From contig CANCFT010000009.1 of NCBI GenBank assembly GCA_947377285.1, positions 1-64,000 on the forward strand: a DNA stretch of 64,000 bases, written 5' to 3'. The position numbers and the translations under genes are program-made. Shown here in pieces: positions 16,434 to 25,069 of this stretch. This DNA comes from Bacteriovoracaceae bacterium. Lineage in GTDB: Bacteria > Bdellovibrionota > Bacteriovoracia > Bacteriovoracales > Bacteriovoracaceae. Positions within the stretch are counted from its first letter, which is position 1. Each line of letters begins with the position of its first letter. The notes beneath the pieces were generated by a model, which was not told where the DNA came from, searched no databases, and saw only the letters and a program-made list of their open reading frames with translations.

Positions 16434-18434
16434 TTATTTTTTAAAATATTCCAATCTAAATTTCTCACTCATAAAAATTGATCCATTATTCGACAGGTGA
16501 TCACTATCTCTATAAAGAATTTTGCCGTCAATAAGAGCGTGGCAAGAACTGTCATTGCACAGATATTGACTTTGATTAAACACACTAACAGTGGGGAATG
16601 ACTTTAAAACAGATTTAATAATTGTTAGATAGAGCTCGTTTCTTTTTTTAACGGCTTCGAGATTAATATCACAAGGATCTTTGTGTTTTTTTACGGAAGA
16701 AAAAATTCGAGGTTCTAAGCATAATAATGGATTAAATCCAAGTTCTGGATAATCAATAAAATAGATAATTTTCTTTTGTGTCTTCACAAGTCGAGTTAAT
16801 GTTGCAGTCATTGAAGCCTTGAAAACTTCTGAAAATTGTTGATAGTCAGGGGCATTAGAATATTTGATATAACGATTAACTTCTGGCTCTTCAAAACCTT
16901 TACCCGTAATATAGATTGGGCCTCTGCTCGCAAGGATAATTGTTTTAATGTTCGTAGAGTCTATGGCATATTGTAATGAGTCGTTCATGAGATTATGGCA
17001 AATTTCTACTGATCCAATCTGGGCACTCTCAGTATTAAAAAAAGGCAAACAACCACCGTGTCCAATATTTAAGAGATTTTCACCATGGTCTTTAAATATA
17101 TTTGCTAATCCAAAATATAAAGCATTTGCATGACTATCACCAATTAGTAAGACCGTGGGAGGTTCGCCTTTTTTGGTTAGTAAGCAATAATCTAAATTTT
17201 TAGTTTTTAATTCAGTTACACACTCGTTTTTAAAAATTCTATCATTGGCAAATTCCTTTTTTTTCATTTCTAAGTTCTTTATACTCAATCCAATTCGTGC
17301 CGGAGAATTATTAAATGTATATGATCCAAGCAATGCAATGATGGCCATTATTGAGCAAAGTAAATATGCACTTAATTTGTTTTTTTTATTAGCTCGAATT
17401 GGTTTTTCTAAAAGAATATAAGTTAACCAAGATAAAATAAAACTGATTAAAATAGCAAAAATTCGAAGTATTGAAGATGCCACTTCACCATAATTTACTA
17501 TTTTAAGAAATGAAAAAATAGGCCAATGCCACAAATAAAGTGGGTAGGAAATAAGACCAATTTGAACTAATAAAGGATGAGAAAATACTTTGCGATTAAT
17601 CCAGGCATTTGGTCCTGCTGAGATCAAAAACAAACTACCAAATGTTGGAAATAGGGCTCGGTAGCCAGGAAAAAGATGATTCTTATTAAATGTGAAGGCA
17701 GCAATTATAATAAAAATTATGCCAACGATTGACTTTAAATTTTCTGTTTTAATTTTAAAATTCAATTTGATGATATAGTCATTTTTAAAGACCGTATTGT
17801 GAGCCAAATAACTACCTATCAATAATTCCCAGAAACGAGTTGGTAGCAAGTAAAATGTACTAACGGCATGGTGCTGAATAAGGTTAATATTTAAAAGAAA
17901 TGAGCAAAACGCTAAAAGTATAATGGGGATTAATATTTTTTTTCCACTTACATATTTATAAGTTGAATAAAGAAACACTGGCCATATGATATAAAATTGC
18001 TCTTCTACGGCCAGTGACCACAAGTGAAGCAATGGTTTAAGGTCTGAAGAAATATCAAAATAACCAGATTCTTTCCACAAGACAATATTTGAGACAAATC
18101 CAGCTCCACCCAATATATGCAAACTAAGTTGATTAAACTCTTCTGAGAATAAAGCAAACCATCCAAATAGATAACTTGTAATAAGCACTATAATAAGTGA
18201 AGGGAAAATACGATTTATTCGCTTAATATAAAAGTTTTTAAAACTAAAGCAATTTTCTAGTAACTGCTTATAAATAATTAAAGAAATTAAATATCCAGAA
18301 ATGACAAAAAAAATATCTACGCCAATAAACCCACCCGAAAGCAGAGAGGGGAATGCGTGATAAATAACAACTGAAAGGACTGCAATAGCGCGAAGACCGT
18401 CAATATCAGTACGATATTTTAATTCTGAACTCAT
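16434..18434 (-). CDS. Acyltransferase-3 with C-terminal SGNH domain
   Basis: A 666-residue OafA-type protein. Residues 1-380 form the acyltransferase-3 membrane domain, starting YRTDIDGLRAIAVLSVVIYH (catalytic-type R and H), with GVDIFFVISGYLIS and HLWSLAVEEQFY. After about ten helices a periplasmic SGNH domain follows: VLLIGDSHANALYFG near 430 with the nucleophile Ser, and DSDHLSNNG near the end with catalytic Asp-His. Family members O-acetylate surface polysaccharide, LPS O-antigen or peptidoglycan. Transcribed alone. Confidence 0.93.
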   Translation of the reverse strand: MSSELKYRTDIDGLRAIAVLSVVIYHAFPSLLSGGFIGVDIFFVISGYLISLIIYKQLLENCFSFKNFYIKRINRIFPSLIIVLITSYLFGWFALFSEEFNQLSLHILGGAGFVSNIVLWKESGYFDISSDLKPLLHLWSLAVEEQFYIIWPVFLYSTYKYVSGKKILIPIILLAFCSFLLNINLIQHHAVSTFYLLPTRFWELLIGSYLAHNTVFKNDYIIKLNFKIKTENLKSIVGIIFIIIAAFTFNKNHLFPGYRALFPTFGSLFLISAGPNAWINRKVFSHPLLVQIGLISYPLYLWHWPIFSFLKIVNYGEVASSILRIFAILISFILSWLTYILLEKPIRANKKNKLSAYLLCSIMAIIALLGSYTFNNSPARIGLSIKNLEMKKKEFANDRIFKNECVTELKTKNLDYCLLTKKGEPPTVLLIGDSHANALYFGLANIFKDHGENLLNIGHGGCLPFFNTESAQIGSVEICHNLMNDSLQYAIDSTNIKTIILASRGPIYITGKGFEEPEVNRYIKYSNAPDYQQFSEVFKASMTATLTRLVKTQKKIIYFIDYPELGFNPLLCLEPRIFSSVKKHKDPCDINLEAVKKRNELYLTIIKSVLKSFPTVSVFNQSQYLCNDSSCHALIDGKILYRDSDHLSNNGSIFMSEKFRLEYFKK

Positions 18435-18584
18435 GAAAATTGATTCCTAATCCAACTAGCTACTCATTATTCTACAATGCTTAATTATAAGCATTCTTTT
18501 GAATTAATTCCAGCAAGTGAAATTAAAAAATATTCACACTGTTTTAAAAGACTACGCCTTTGGGATTTTATTATTTTCATTTGG

Positions 18585-19121
18585 CTATAGTGAATGAATA
18601 TGGCCAGCGTTTACTTCCATTATTGTTAATTCATTTTTTTCTAATCTAAATAAAACTCGGTAGCCTGAGTTTAAGCGAACTGTGTAGACATTGCCTTGAG
18701 CGTAAGCATTTATTTTTTCTGCATGCCATCGACTTGGATTTTTATAAAGTTCTTGAATTCCAGAATTATTCATAATATCCACAAATTCTTCATAGTTTTT
18801 TCTCATAGCTTTTGTTGGAAGATTTTTTAGTTCTTTTTGTGCTCGTTTACTAGTTTCAACTCTTAATTCAATTTTAGAGGCAGTAGTCGTTTGAATACTT
18901 GAAGGTGATATTTTATATTTTAATAATAATTCAGAAAGAGACTTGTCATCTAAATGATTATTTTGAGCAAGTTGGGAGTAATCTTTCCAAAATTGAGAAT
19001 TTTCTTTTACGATTGGGTCTTCTAATTTTTTAAGTAAATCGCAACGAAGCCTCGAAAAAGCAATTGGAATAAAAATAGTATAAAGTAAAAATATAATGAA
19101 AATTATTTTTTTAAATACCAC
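18585..19121 (-). CDS. Exported protein with RelE/ParE-fold C-terminal domain
   Basis: A 178-residue protein. Residues 1-23 are a signal peptide (KKIIFIIFLLYTIFIPIAFS). After a helical linker, residues 85-178 resemble a RelE/ParE-type toxin: SKRAQKELKNLP, then NVYTVRLNSGYRVLFRLE and the closing HIHSL. A secretory signal on a fold normally used for cytoplasmic ribosome or gyrase toxins is unusual. It overlaps the upstream exported-protein gene by 11 bases. Delivery to another cell is possible but is inference; it could also be a repurposed domain. Confidence 0.65.
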   Translation of the reverse strand: MVFKKIIFIIFLLYTIFIPIAFSRLRCDLLKKLEDPIVKENSQFWKDYSQLAQNNHLDDKSLSELLLKYKISPSSIQTTTASKIELRVETSKRAQKELKNLPTKAMRKNYEEFVDIMNNSGIQELYKNPSRWHAEKINAYAQGNVYTVRLNSGYRVLFRLEKNELTIMEVNAGHIHSL

Positions 19122-20076
19122 AACTTAAAGTCTCCATTGCTGATTTGTTAGGGATTTTATAACGCTGGAATTTCATCATTAAGCTTTTCATCCGCAAAAG
19201 CTTTGGAAGCACTGTTGCTGCTATCTTGGCACTACCGATTGCCACGCCAGCGCCAGTTAAACTCAAAATAAACGCTGTACCCACTTCACCTGTTAATGAG
19301 CATGCAATATTTAATTTTTCATCTATCGTAAGATTAGGCATTGTCTTGAAAATGTTTTGGATTTCCTGAGCGAAATTCATGGCGAAAGATTTTAGGGCGT
19401 CATAATTTTGTTTAACATCTTCCCAAAGTGCAGTTGGGTTGTTAACCATTTTTTTGAAAAATTCAGAGGTATCTACAAATGTGCCTTTTGCGCTCCTAAA
19501 TGCTGTAATTGCACATTCACTAATTTTTTTTAAGAGGACTGAATTTTCAACTTTGTCTGATATTTTTTCTAAATCGATATAGGGATTTTGAGTTGGCAAG
19601 TTGCAGCCTATTTCATCTGCTTCTGCATCAGCAATAAAAAATTGTGTGAAACTTTGATGAACTATTTTGGGATTATCAAGTCCTTCAATTAATCTTTTAA
19701 CTTGTAATTTATCAATATTAAAAAAAGCAATACTAGCTTCATTTGTATGAAAGACAAAAAAGTTGTGATTGGCCGATTTTAATTCGGTAATAATATTTTG
19801 AAAATTAACTGGAGCAATTAATCCCATTTTAATAAAAATTTGTCCTTGATTAAATTCAGAAGTTAAAACTTCATCAGCATTTATATAGGGAATATTTCCC
19901 GAAGAAATTGTGGTTAAGCGATTATAATTTTGATCTATAAAGTGTTGAGTTAACTCGTGGAGATCTAGGCTAAAACCTTTTAAATTTTGTGGACGATATT
20001 GATAAGTCAAAGATTGCGCACTTGCTGTTACGTTAAAAATGAGAAAAAGAGTTAATAAGATGATAATGACCTTCAT
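19111..20076 (-). CDS. Exported protein, partner of RelE-fold gene
   Basis: A 321-residue protein with a signal peptide ending near SAQ (residue 21). The first half is mixed alpha/beta. The second half is helical: CAITAFRSAKGTF, then a long amphipathic stretch, then a glycine-rich hydrophobic segment FILSLTGAGVAIGSAKIAATVLPKLL near 270-295. Four cysteines in the mature part could form disulfides. Its stop overlaps the start of the RelE-fold gene, so the pair is translationally coupled. It may carry, fold or neutralise the downstream product. No family recognised. Confidence 0.6.
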   Translation of the reverse strand: MKVIIILLTLFLIFNVTASAQSLTYQYRPQNLKGFSLDLHELTQHFIDQNYNRLTTISSGNIPYINADEVLTSEFNQGQIFIKMGLIAPVNFQNIITELKSANHNFFVFHTNEASIAFFNIDKLQVKRLIEGLDNPKIVHQSFTQFFIADAEADEIGCNLPTQNPYIDLEKISDKVENSVLLKKISECAITAFRSAKGTFVDTSEFFKKMVNNPTALWEDVKQNYDALKSFAMNFAQEIQNIFKTMPNLTIDEKLNIACSLTGEVGTAFILSLTGAGVAIGSAKIAATVLPKLLRMKSLMMKFQRYKIPNKSAMETLSCGI

Positions 20077-20146
20077 AGAATACTACTCGGTCAATTGGGG
20101 CAACTTGTTAAATCTAGAATTGCTAATCCCGGAGTTTTTTTGTTGG

Positions 20147-21076
20147 TTAATAACTCATGGAAAATGCCGTACCAAAGATTTGATGTTCGTGATCATTAGA
20201 ATAAATGGGAAGAATAGACCAATCTGATATTTTATGGCCTTCACTCGACGATTTCCCCTGAGCTGATGCAACTCTTCCAAAGATATATCCAATTGCAATT
20301 CCCAACGGATAATCACTTATCCAATGAACACCATTATTGACCATTTGAAAGCCTAATAAACTTAGTAGTGTCAGTCCAACTGGTCGAACAATTGTTTGAT
20401 ACTCAGGATAGTTACTGTCAATGACAGTTAAAGTTGAGGTGGCGGCCATCATGTGTCCTGAAGGAACAGCATCGTAAGCTGAAACATCGTTAATATAATT
20501 TTTGTTAAAGGGACGCCAATTTCCTCTATAGCGAGATGCTCGATTGGGGTCTTCTCGGCCAGAGGCACGTTTTAATACTTGAATCGGAATTGAAGCTGAG
20601 ATTAAAGAATTTAAAATTTGTGAACCAGTTTGACGAGCACGATTATCATCATTGATAGAACCACTGAGAACGAATGCACCAGCTGTAAAAGCCTGGAGCC
20701 ATCCATCACCTATAAAATACATTGCAGAACCTGTATCAGTTGGACCGCGAAAGATGTTGAAATTGCCAATCTTTACCATTGGTTTTGTATGGTCATCATT
20801 TCCAAGCCCAATTTTTTTGGCAAAAATTTTTGTGTGTTTATAAATTTTTTCATCATAGATATAAAATATCACTGAAGATGAAATGACTCCGGCCCAAACA
20901 CCAATTGTTTCTAGTTTTGTATTAAAAGAAGAGTTCCAACTTTCTTTTAAAGTGTGTGGAATATTTGTGATAAAATCGAACGTTTTTGGTTTAGTATAAA
21001 TTATGTTATCGTCATTTGCGATAGCTTGGTAAGTTAGGAGGAAGAATAAAAAAAACTTTAAGACCATTTTTATCAT
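20147..21076 (-). CDS. PAP2-superfamily phosphatase
   Basis: A 309-residue protein with a signal peptide (FFLFFLLTYQAIA) and about five membrane segments. The phosphatase motifs are present in order: LKRASGREDPN (a variant of K......RP), PSGHMMAA with the catalytic-pocket Ser-Gly-His, and NGVHWISDYPLG, containing the nucleophilic His and supporting Asp. It would dephosphorylate phosphatidate, undecaprenyl pyrophosphate or lipid A on the outer face of the membrane. It lies 70 bases upstream of the exported pair on the same strand. Confidence 0.85.
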   Translation of the reverse strand: MIKMVLKFFLFFLLTYQAIANDDNIIYTKPKTFDFITNIPHTLKESWNSSFNTKLETIGVWAGVISSSVIFYIYDEKIYKHTKIFAKKIGLGNDDHTKPMVKIGNFNIFRGPTDTGSAMYFIGDGWLQAFTAGAFVLSGSINDDNRARQTGSQILNSLISASIPIQVLKRASGREDPNRASRYRGNWRPFNKNYINDVSAYDAVPSGHMMAATSTLTVIDSNYPEYQTIVRPVGLTLLSLLGFQMVNNGVHWISDYPLGIAIGYIFGRVASAQGKSSSEGHKISDWSILPIYSNDHEHQIFGTAFSMSY

Positions 21077-21311
21077 CCAAAAGTTAGAATTTTATTAATT
21101 AATTTTTCAAATTTAAATTCAGGATAAATTCAAAATTTCTTATAAATATTTATGGTTTTTTGGTGAATTTGTCATATGAATCCTAATATTTGTTACAAAA
21201 TCATGACTCATTCAACATATTAGATGTAAGACTTCTTAACATAGACAACTTACATTTTATTTAGCTATAATATCTATTCAACAAAATACTCATAATTAAG
21301 AGGTATTCATT

Positions 21312-22433
21312 ATAAAGTTTTTAACCCTATTGGTTATATTGACATTTGTCTCAAGTATCCATGCATCAGTAAGTGCTACTTCTGCTTTATCTAGTAATGG
21401 TTTCAATGAAGAAGATTTAGTTAGCATTAGTCAAAAATATCCTGAATTAAATAGGCTCTTATTAGCAACGGTAAAAATTAATTTAGCTAATAATAAAAGC
21501 GATTCATCTCAAATTGAGTTGAAACTTTATTCTGAAAAAAATAACGATGCTTATGTCGTTACTAAGTCAGGAAAAAATATTGAAGTTGAAAAAATAGAAA
21601 TGAAATATGATGTTCTTGTCAAAAGTGTTGAAGGTGTAATTCGCCATACGCTATATGAATCGGTTATTCGTGAATTAAATTTGCCTGATATTGCTGAAAA
21701 GTTAAGTGAGTCTTTTCAAGATGAATTCACAAGTACTAAAGGTTTAAAAAAAGCCGCTCAATTTCAATTTGATATTGAACAGTATTTCGATCACGGCACA
21801 TTTATTAAATATGGCCAAATTATAAATGCATCGCTTTTTGTAAGAAAAGCCATATCCAAAAAAAGTTACCAGTTTAATCCAGACAAAATGGTTTGGGAGT
21901 TACTTCCTGAAAATGCAACACTGGTAGAGAAGCCATTTTATTTACCTGTAAACTCTTCAAGTATCTCAAGCTTATTCCAACTTAATCGTCGTCATCCTGT
22001 AACGAAAAAGCATCAACCACATAATGGAATTGATTTCCGTGCAAAAAATGGATCCCCCGTTTTTCCCGCACTGGATGGTGAGGTTACGACAATCGCGAGG
22101 TCTCGTTCAAAAGGAAAATATATTACAATTCTCCATGATAATGGTTACCAGACAACTTATATGCACTTAAAGAAAATTGAAAAAAATATTAAAGTTGGGA
22201 CGATGGTCGAATTAAGCGATCAGATTGGTGAAGTCGGCCGAACGGGCTTTGCAACTGGAACGCATTTGCATTTTGGAATTATTAAAGACGGATTTTTCGT
22301 CAATCCGATTTTTTTACTAAAACGTTATTCATTTGCTCAAAAAGATCAAAATGTTGAAATCGAACCAGAGATAAATGAAAAAAATCAAATGAACATGGAA
22401 ATATCTGATGAAGATATCGAAGAGGATAAGTAA
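21312..22433 (+). CDS. M23-family metalloendopeptidase
   Basis: About 373 residues, exported. The C-terminal LytM/M23 domain has HNGIDFRAKNGSPVFPALDG (zinc His and Asp), YQTTYMHL and the GTHLHFG zinc HxH motif, so it likely cleaves peptidoglycan cross-bridges. No ATG fits the start. An in-frame ATA at 21312 (or ATT at 21309) follows an AAGAGG site and gives IKFLTLLVILTFVSSIHA, a good signal peptide. The first TTG at 21330 would lack the basic N-region. It overlaps the next gene in a TAATG. An acidic tail closes the protein. Confidence 0.85.
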   Translation: MKFLTLLVILTFVSSIHASVSATSALSSNGFNEEDLVSISQKYPELNRLLLATVKINLANNKSDSSQIELKLYSEKNNDAYVVTKSGKNIEVEKIEMKYDVLVKSVEGVIRHTLYESVIRELNLPDIAEKLSESFQDEFTSTKGLKKAAQFQFDIEQYFDHGTFIKYGQIINASLFVRKAISKKSYQFNPDKMVWELLPENATLVEKPFYLPVNSSSISSLFQLNRRHPVTKKHQPHNGIDFRAKNGSPVFPALDGEVTTIARSRSKGKYITILHDNGYQTTYMHLKKIEKNIKVGTMVELSDQIGEVGRTGFATGTHLHFGIIKDGFFVNPIFLLKRYSFAQKDQNVEIEPEINEKNQMNMEISDEDIEEDK

Positions 22434-22852
22434 TGAAAAAAGTAAATGTTCAATTAGTTAAATATGATATGAGTAAAACGAAGAATCGCAATCGAAAGAA
22501 TATGCTCGTCGATGGCCAGAGCGAAAGTGCCGTCATTTCGCAGCTAGAAAGAATACATAAAGGTGAAAAAGTAGTCACCATTCATGAAATTATTTGGGAT
22601 GAAAAACAGATCAAAGAAGCTATTCGTCTCGACAAAATAGATCAGAAGCACCTTTTCTATGGCAAAGTTAAATTTTTTGACATTGAAAAAGGTTTTGGTT
22701 TTATACTTCCCGATGAAGAGATGGACGATTTATTTTTCCATCTTTCCTCATTTTCAGGAGGTGTACCTTTTGAAAATGATAGAGTTGAGTTTAAAATTGG
22801 CGAAGGTCCAAAGGGGCCTTGCGCTATTCATGTTAAAATAATTGAAGCATAA
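22433..22852 (+). CDS. Cold-shock-domain protein
   Basis: A 139-residue protein whose C-terminal 65 residues are a cold-shock domain: YGKVKFFDIEKGFGFI with RNP1-like KGFGFI, then DDLFFHLSSFSGG as the RNP2-like part. The N-terminal 75 residues are basic (KTKNRNRKN) and helical, probably adding RNA contacts. Its ATG overlaps the stop of the M23 peptidase gene, so the two are coupled. It binds single-stranded nucleic acid in the cytoplasm. Coupling to a wall hydrolase is unusual. Confidence 0.88.
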   Translation: MKKVNVQLVKYDMSKTKNRNRKNMLVDGQSESAVISQLERIHKGEKVVTIHEIIWDEKQIKEAIRLDKIDQKHLFYGKVKFFDIEKGFGFILPDEEMDDLFFHLSSFSGGVPFENDRVEFKIGEGPKGPCAIHVKIIEA

Positions 22853-22856
22853 TTAA

Positions 22857-23216
22857 TTAGCCTAATGTATTGCTCCAAGGTCCAGCATTTAAAACATTTT
22901 TAAAGCCATTCTTTTTTAATATCCCAACTGCGATTCCACTACGAGTTCCAGAAGCACAGCATAGAAGAATAGTCTTGGCTTTATCAAGTTTATTAGATTC
23001 ACTGTTTAATAGATCTAGTGGGATATTCATACTTAGTGGATTATGGCCTGATTCATATTCTCCCTTCGAACGTACATCAATTAAAATTGCACCCTCTTTT
23101 AAGAGTAACGGTAATTTGTTTTTAATCATTTTAAATCGATAAATTCGATAGCCGAAAAATATAACTATTATTAGTGGAAAAATAAAGGACTGATAATTTT
23201 CAAAATTCATAAACAT
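22857..23216 (-). CDS. Membrane-anchored rhodanese
   Basis: A 119-residue protein with an N-terminal membrane helix (FIFPLIIVIFFGYRIY) and one rhodanese domain. It has GAILIDVRSKGEYESGH and the active-site loop CCASGTRSG, whose second cysteine would carry the persulfide. It is divergent from the ArsR gene across a 117-base gap that holds the palindromic operator, so both sides are probably co-regulated. Role: sulfane-sulfur transfer at the inner membrane. Confidence 0.88.
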   Translation of the reverse strand: MFMNFENYQSFIFPLIIVIFFGYRIYRFKMIKNKLPLLLKEGAILIDVRSKGEYESGHNPLSMNIPLDLLNSESNKLDKAKTILLCCASGTRSGIAVGILKKNGFKNVLNAGPWSNTLG

Positions 23217-23259
23217 CCCATGAGGTTATTTGTAATAATATTAGGCAATTATATGGCAC

Positions 23260-23300
23260 TTGTTTTTACATGTCAATTAGTTTATAATATTATAAACTAA
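23260..23300 (+). promoter_or_regulatory. Promoter with palindromic operator upstream of arsR-like gene
   Basis: TTGTTT (23260-23265), exactly 17 bases, then TATAAT (23283-23288). The -10 box lies inside a perfect 24-base palindrome at 23277-23300 (half-site TTAGTTTATAAT). Sulfide-responsive ArsR-family repressors of the BigR/SqrR type use AT-rich palindromes overlapping a -10 box. The adjacent ArsR-like protein is therefore the likely ligand, repressing its own operon and perhaps the divergent rhodanese. Confidence 0.8.
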
Positions 23301-23333
23301 TGAATTTATGATCTTGAGAAAGAGGGAGTTGAT

Positions 23334-23738
23334 ATGGTTAAGGAAGTAAATAAAAACATGGCCTTGTACGAAATGCAAGCCAATATATGCCATGCCCTTT
23401 CTCATCCTATAAGGTTATATATTCTAGACTTATTGAGCACTGAAGAATTATCGAGTTCACAGTTGCTGGATGTCCTAGATATTCCCAAGGCAAATTTATC
23501 ACAACATATTTCAGTTCTAAAAGAAGCTGGGATTTTAAAAACAAGAAAAGAAGGAACTTTTCAACTCCTTTCACTCGCAATCCCCAAAATTAAAGATGCC
23601 TGTCAATTAGTTAGAGGGATTTTGTTAGATCGTTTAAACGAAGAGCAAAAAACAATGACTGTGTTAAAGAAAAACTTAGACTTACAAGTTAAAAACACAA
23701 ATAAGATATCTTCTAAAAAAAGTGCTAAAAAAGTTTAA
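23334..23738 (+). CDS. ArsR-family transcriptional regulator
   Basis: A 134-residue winged-helix repressor. Residues 17-75 contain ICHALSHPIRLYILDLLS, the recognition helix KANLSQHISVLKEAGILKT and the wing RKEGTFQLLSL. Only two cysteines exist, Cys19 and Cys90, in the N-terminal and C-terminal dimer helices. Sulfur-sensing relatives such as BigR/SqrR also use two cysteines, though at different positions. The tail is lysine-rich. With rhodaneses, OsmC and thioredoxin around it, it probably senses reactive sulfur or oxidised thiols (inference). Confidence 0.9.
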   Translation: MVKEVNKNMALYEMQANICHALSHPIRLYILDLLSTEELSSSQLLDVLDIPKANLSQHISVLKEAGILKTRKEGTFQLLSLAIPKIKDACQLVRGILLDRLNEEQKTMTVLKKNLDLQVKNTNKISSKKSAKKV

Positions 23739-23752
23739 AAGGTTGGTTGAAT

Positions 23753-25069
23753 ATGAAAAAAATGTATATGCCTTTGCTTATTTTAATAAGTGGACAAGTC
23801 TTTTCAGGAGAGAAAGAACTAGATGAGTTGATAAAATTTTCCCAAGAAAACTCCCTAGCGCAAAAATCAGCGAGTGAAGCAACAAGTGCCGCTATACTTG
23901 AAAAAGAGAGAAGTTCAAAACATTGGCTTCCACAAGTTTACTTAAGTGGGCAATCATTTTTAACCAATGATCCTGGAACTTCGCTATTTGGTAAAATGTC
24001 TCAAAGAGAAATTAAAAATTCTGATTTTTTGTCAGATTCACTAAATCATCCAGATTCTGCCGTTTATACAAAAGCAGCAATCGGAGTCAATCTTCCATTA
24101 TATGAAGGTGGACAAAAAATTGCCCTAAATAAGGCAATGTCCTTTATGAGTGAGGCAAAAGTATTTGAAGAGAAAGGAATTCAAAATGAATTTTATACTG
24201 AAGTCGTTAAGAATTATTTATTAGGAAAAAATCTTCATACTGAAAAAAATGAACTTTCTAAAATTAGTGCCACTATCGATTCTATTATTTCGCGATATCA
24301 AGTTGGAAGCAAAGAAAATCAATTAGGCTATTCAGGTCTATTGGGTCTGAAAAGTTTAAAAAATAAAATTGCAGGATTAATGGAGCAAAACCAATCAAAG
24401 AAGGCAGCTTTTGAAAAATCGTTGACTGAATTATCCGGGCTAAATTCCCCTCTGGATTTTTCTGAAAATTCGACTCTTGCAAATCTATTAAAAGAATATT
24501 TAAGTTATTCTGAAAATAATTATGTGGCATCTTATAAAGTTCAATCCCTTTTTCAAAATGCTAAAAGTGCCAACGAATTTATTGATGCTGAAAAATCTCG
24601 TAATCTTCCAAGGGTTGGTTTATTTGGTGAAGGTTATGCTTTCAATGGTAATCGAGCACTAGGAAAGGGATTTACAACCGGAGTTTACTTCAATTGGAAT
24701 TTATTTTCTGGAAATGATTATGGTGCAGACCTTGAAGCTATTCATAAATCAAAAGCAGCACAATATTATGCAGAAGCTGGACAACAAAAAGAAAAAATAG
24801 AATATGTTGGATTAAAAAATTCATTAGGTGCTATTTCAAGCTCATTAAAACTTCTTGAAGAAAGTGAAAAATACCTGGAAGAGCAAACTAAAATTTCTCA
24901 TAATCTATTTAAAAATGGCTTAATCAATGTACTCCAATATGTAGAAGTCCTTTCACGCAGAGTTGATCTCATAAAATCAAAAAGTGAAGCAGAGACTCAG
25001 TTAATTGAAGTTCATTCTCAATTAGCAAAAAATACAAATGATTCTAAAATAGAAGGAGCTAAACTGTGA
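23753..25069 (+). CDS. TolC-family outer-membrane efflux protein
   Basis: About 438 residues: a signal peptide (MPLLILISGQVFSG), then two OEP repeats of long helices and short strands as in TolC. It has VYLSGQSFLTNDPG in the first strand region, VNLPLYEGGQK and later YFNWNLFSGNDYG, the paired strand motifs of the barrel. The ATG at 23753 fits the AAAGG site better than the TTG at 23747. Its stop overlaps the RND gene start by four bases, so pump and channel are made together. Confidence 0.9.
   Translation: MKKMYMPLLILISGQVFSGEKELDELIKFSQENSLAQKSASEATSAAILEKERSSKHWLPQVYLSGQSFLTNDPGTSLFGKMSQREIKNSDFLSDSLNHPDSAVYTKAAIGVNLPLYEGGQKIALNKAMSFMSEAKVFEEKGIQNEFYTEVVKNYLLGKNLHTEKNELSKISATIDSIISRYQVGSKENQLGYSGLLGLKSLKNKIAGLMEQNQSKKAAFEKSLTELSGLNSPLDFSENSTLANLLKEYLSYSENNYVASYKVQSLFQNAKSANEFIDAEKSRNLPRVGLFGEGYAFNGNRALGKGFTTGVYFNWNLFSGNDYGADLEAIHKSKAAQYYAEAGQQKEKIEYVGLKNSLGAISSSLKLLEESEKYLEEQTKISHNLFKNGLINVLQYVEVLSRRVDLIKSKSEAETQLIEVHSQLAKNTNDSKIEGAKL

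Noticed and set aside
23334-23738. Assigning the ArsR protein as BigR or SqrR
   Set aside because: Its two cysteines are not at the BigR/SqrR positions; only the family and operator style match.
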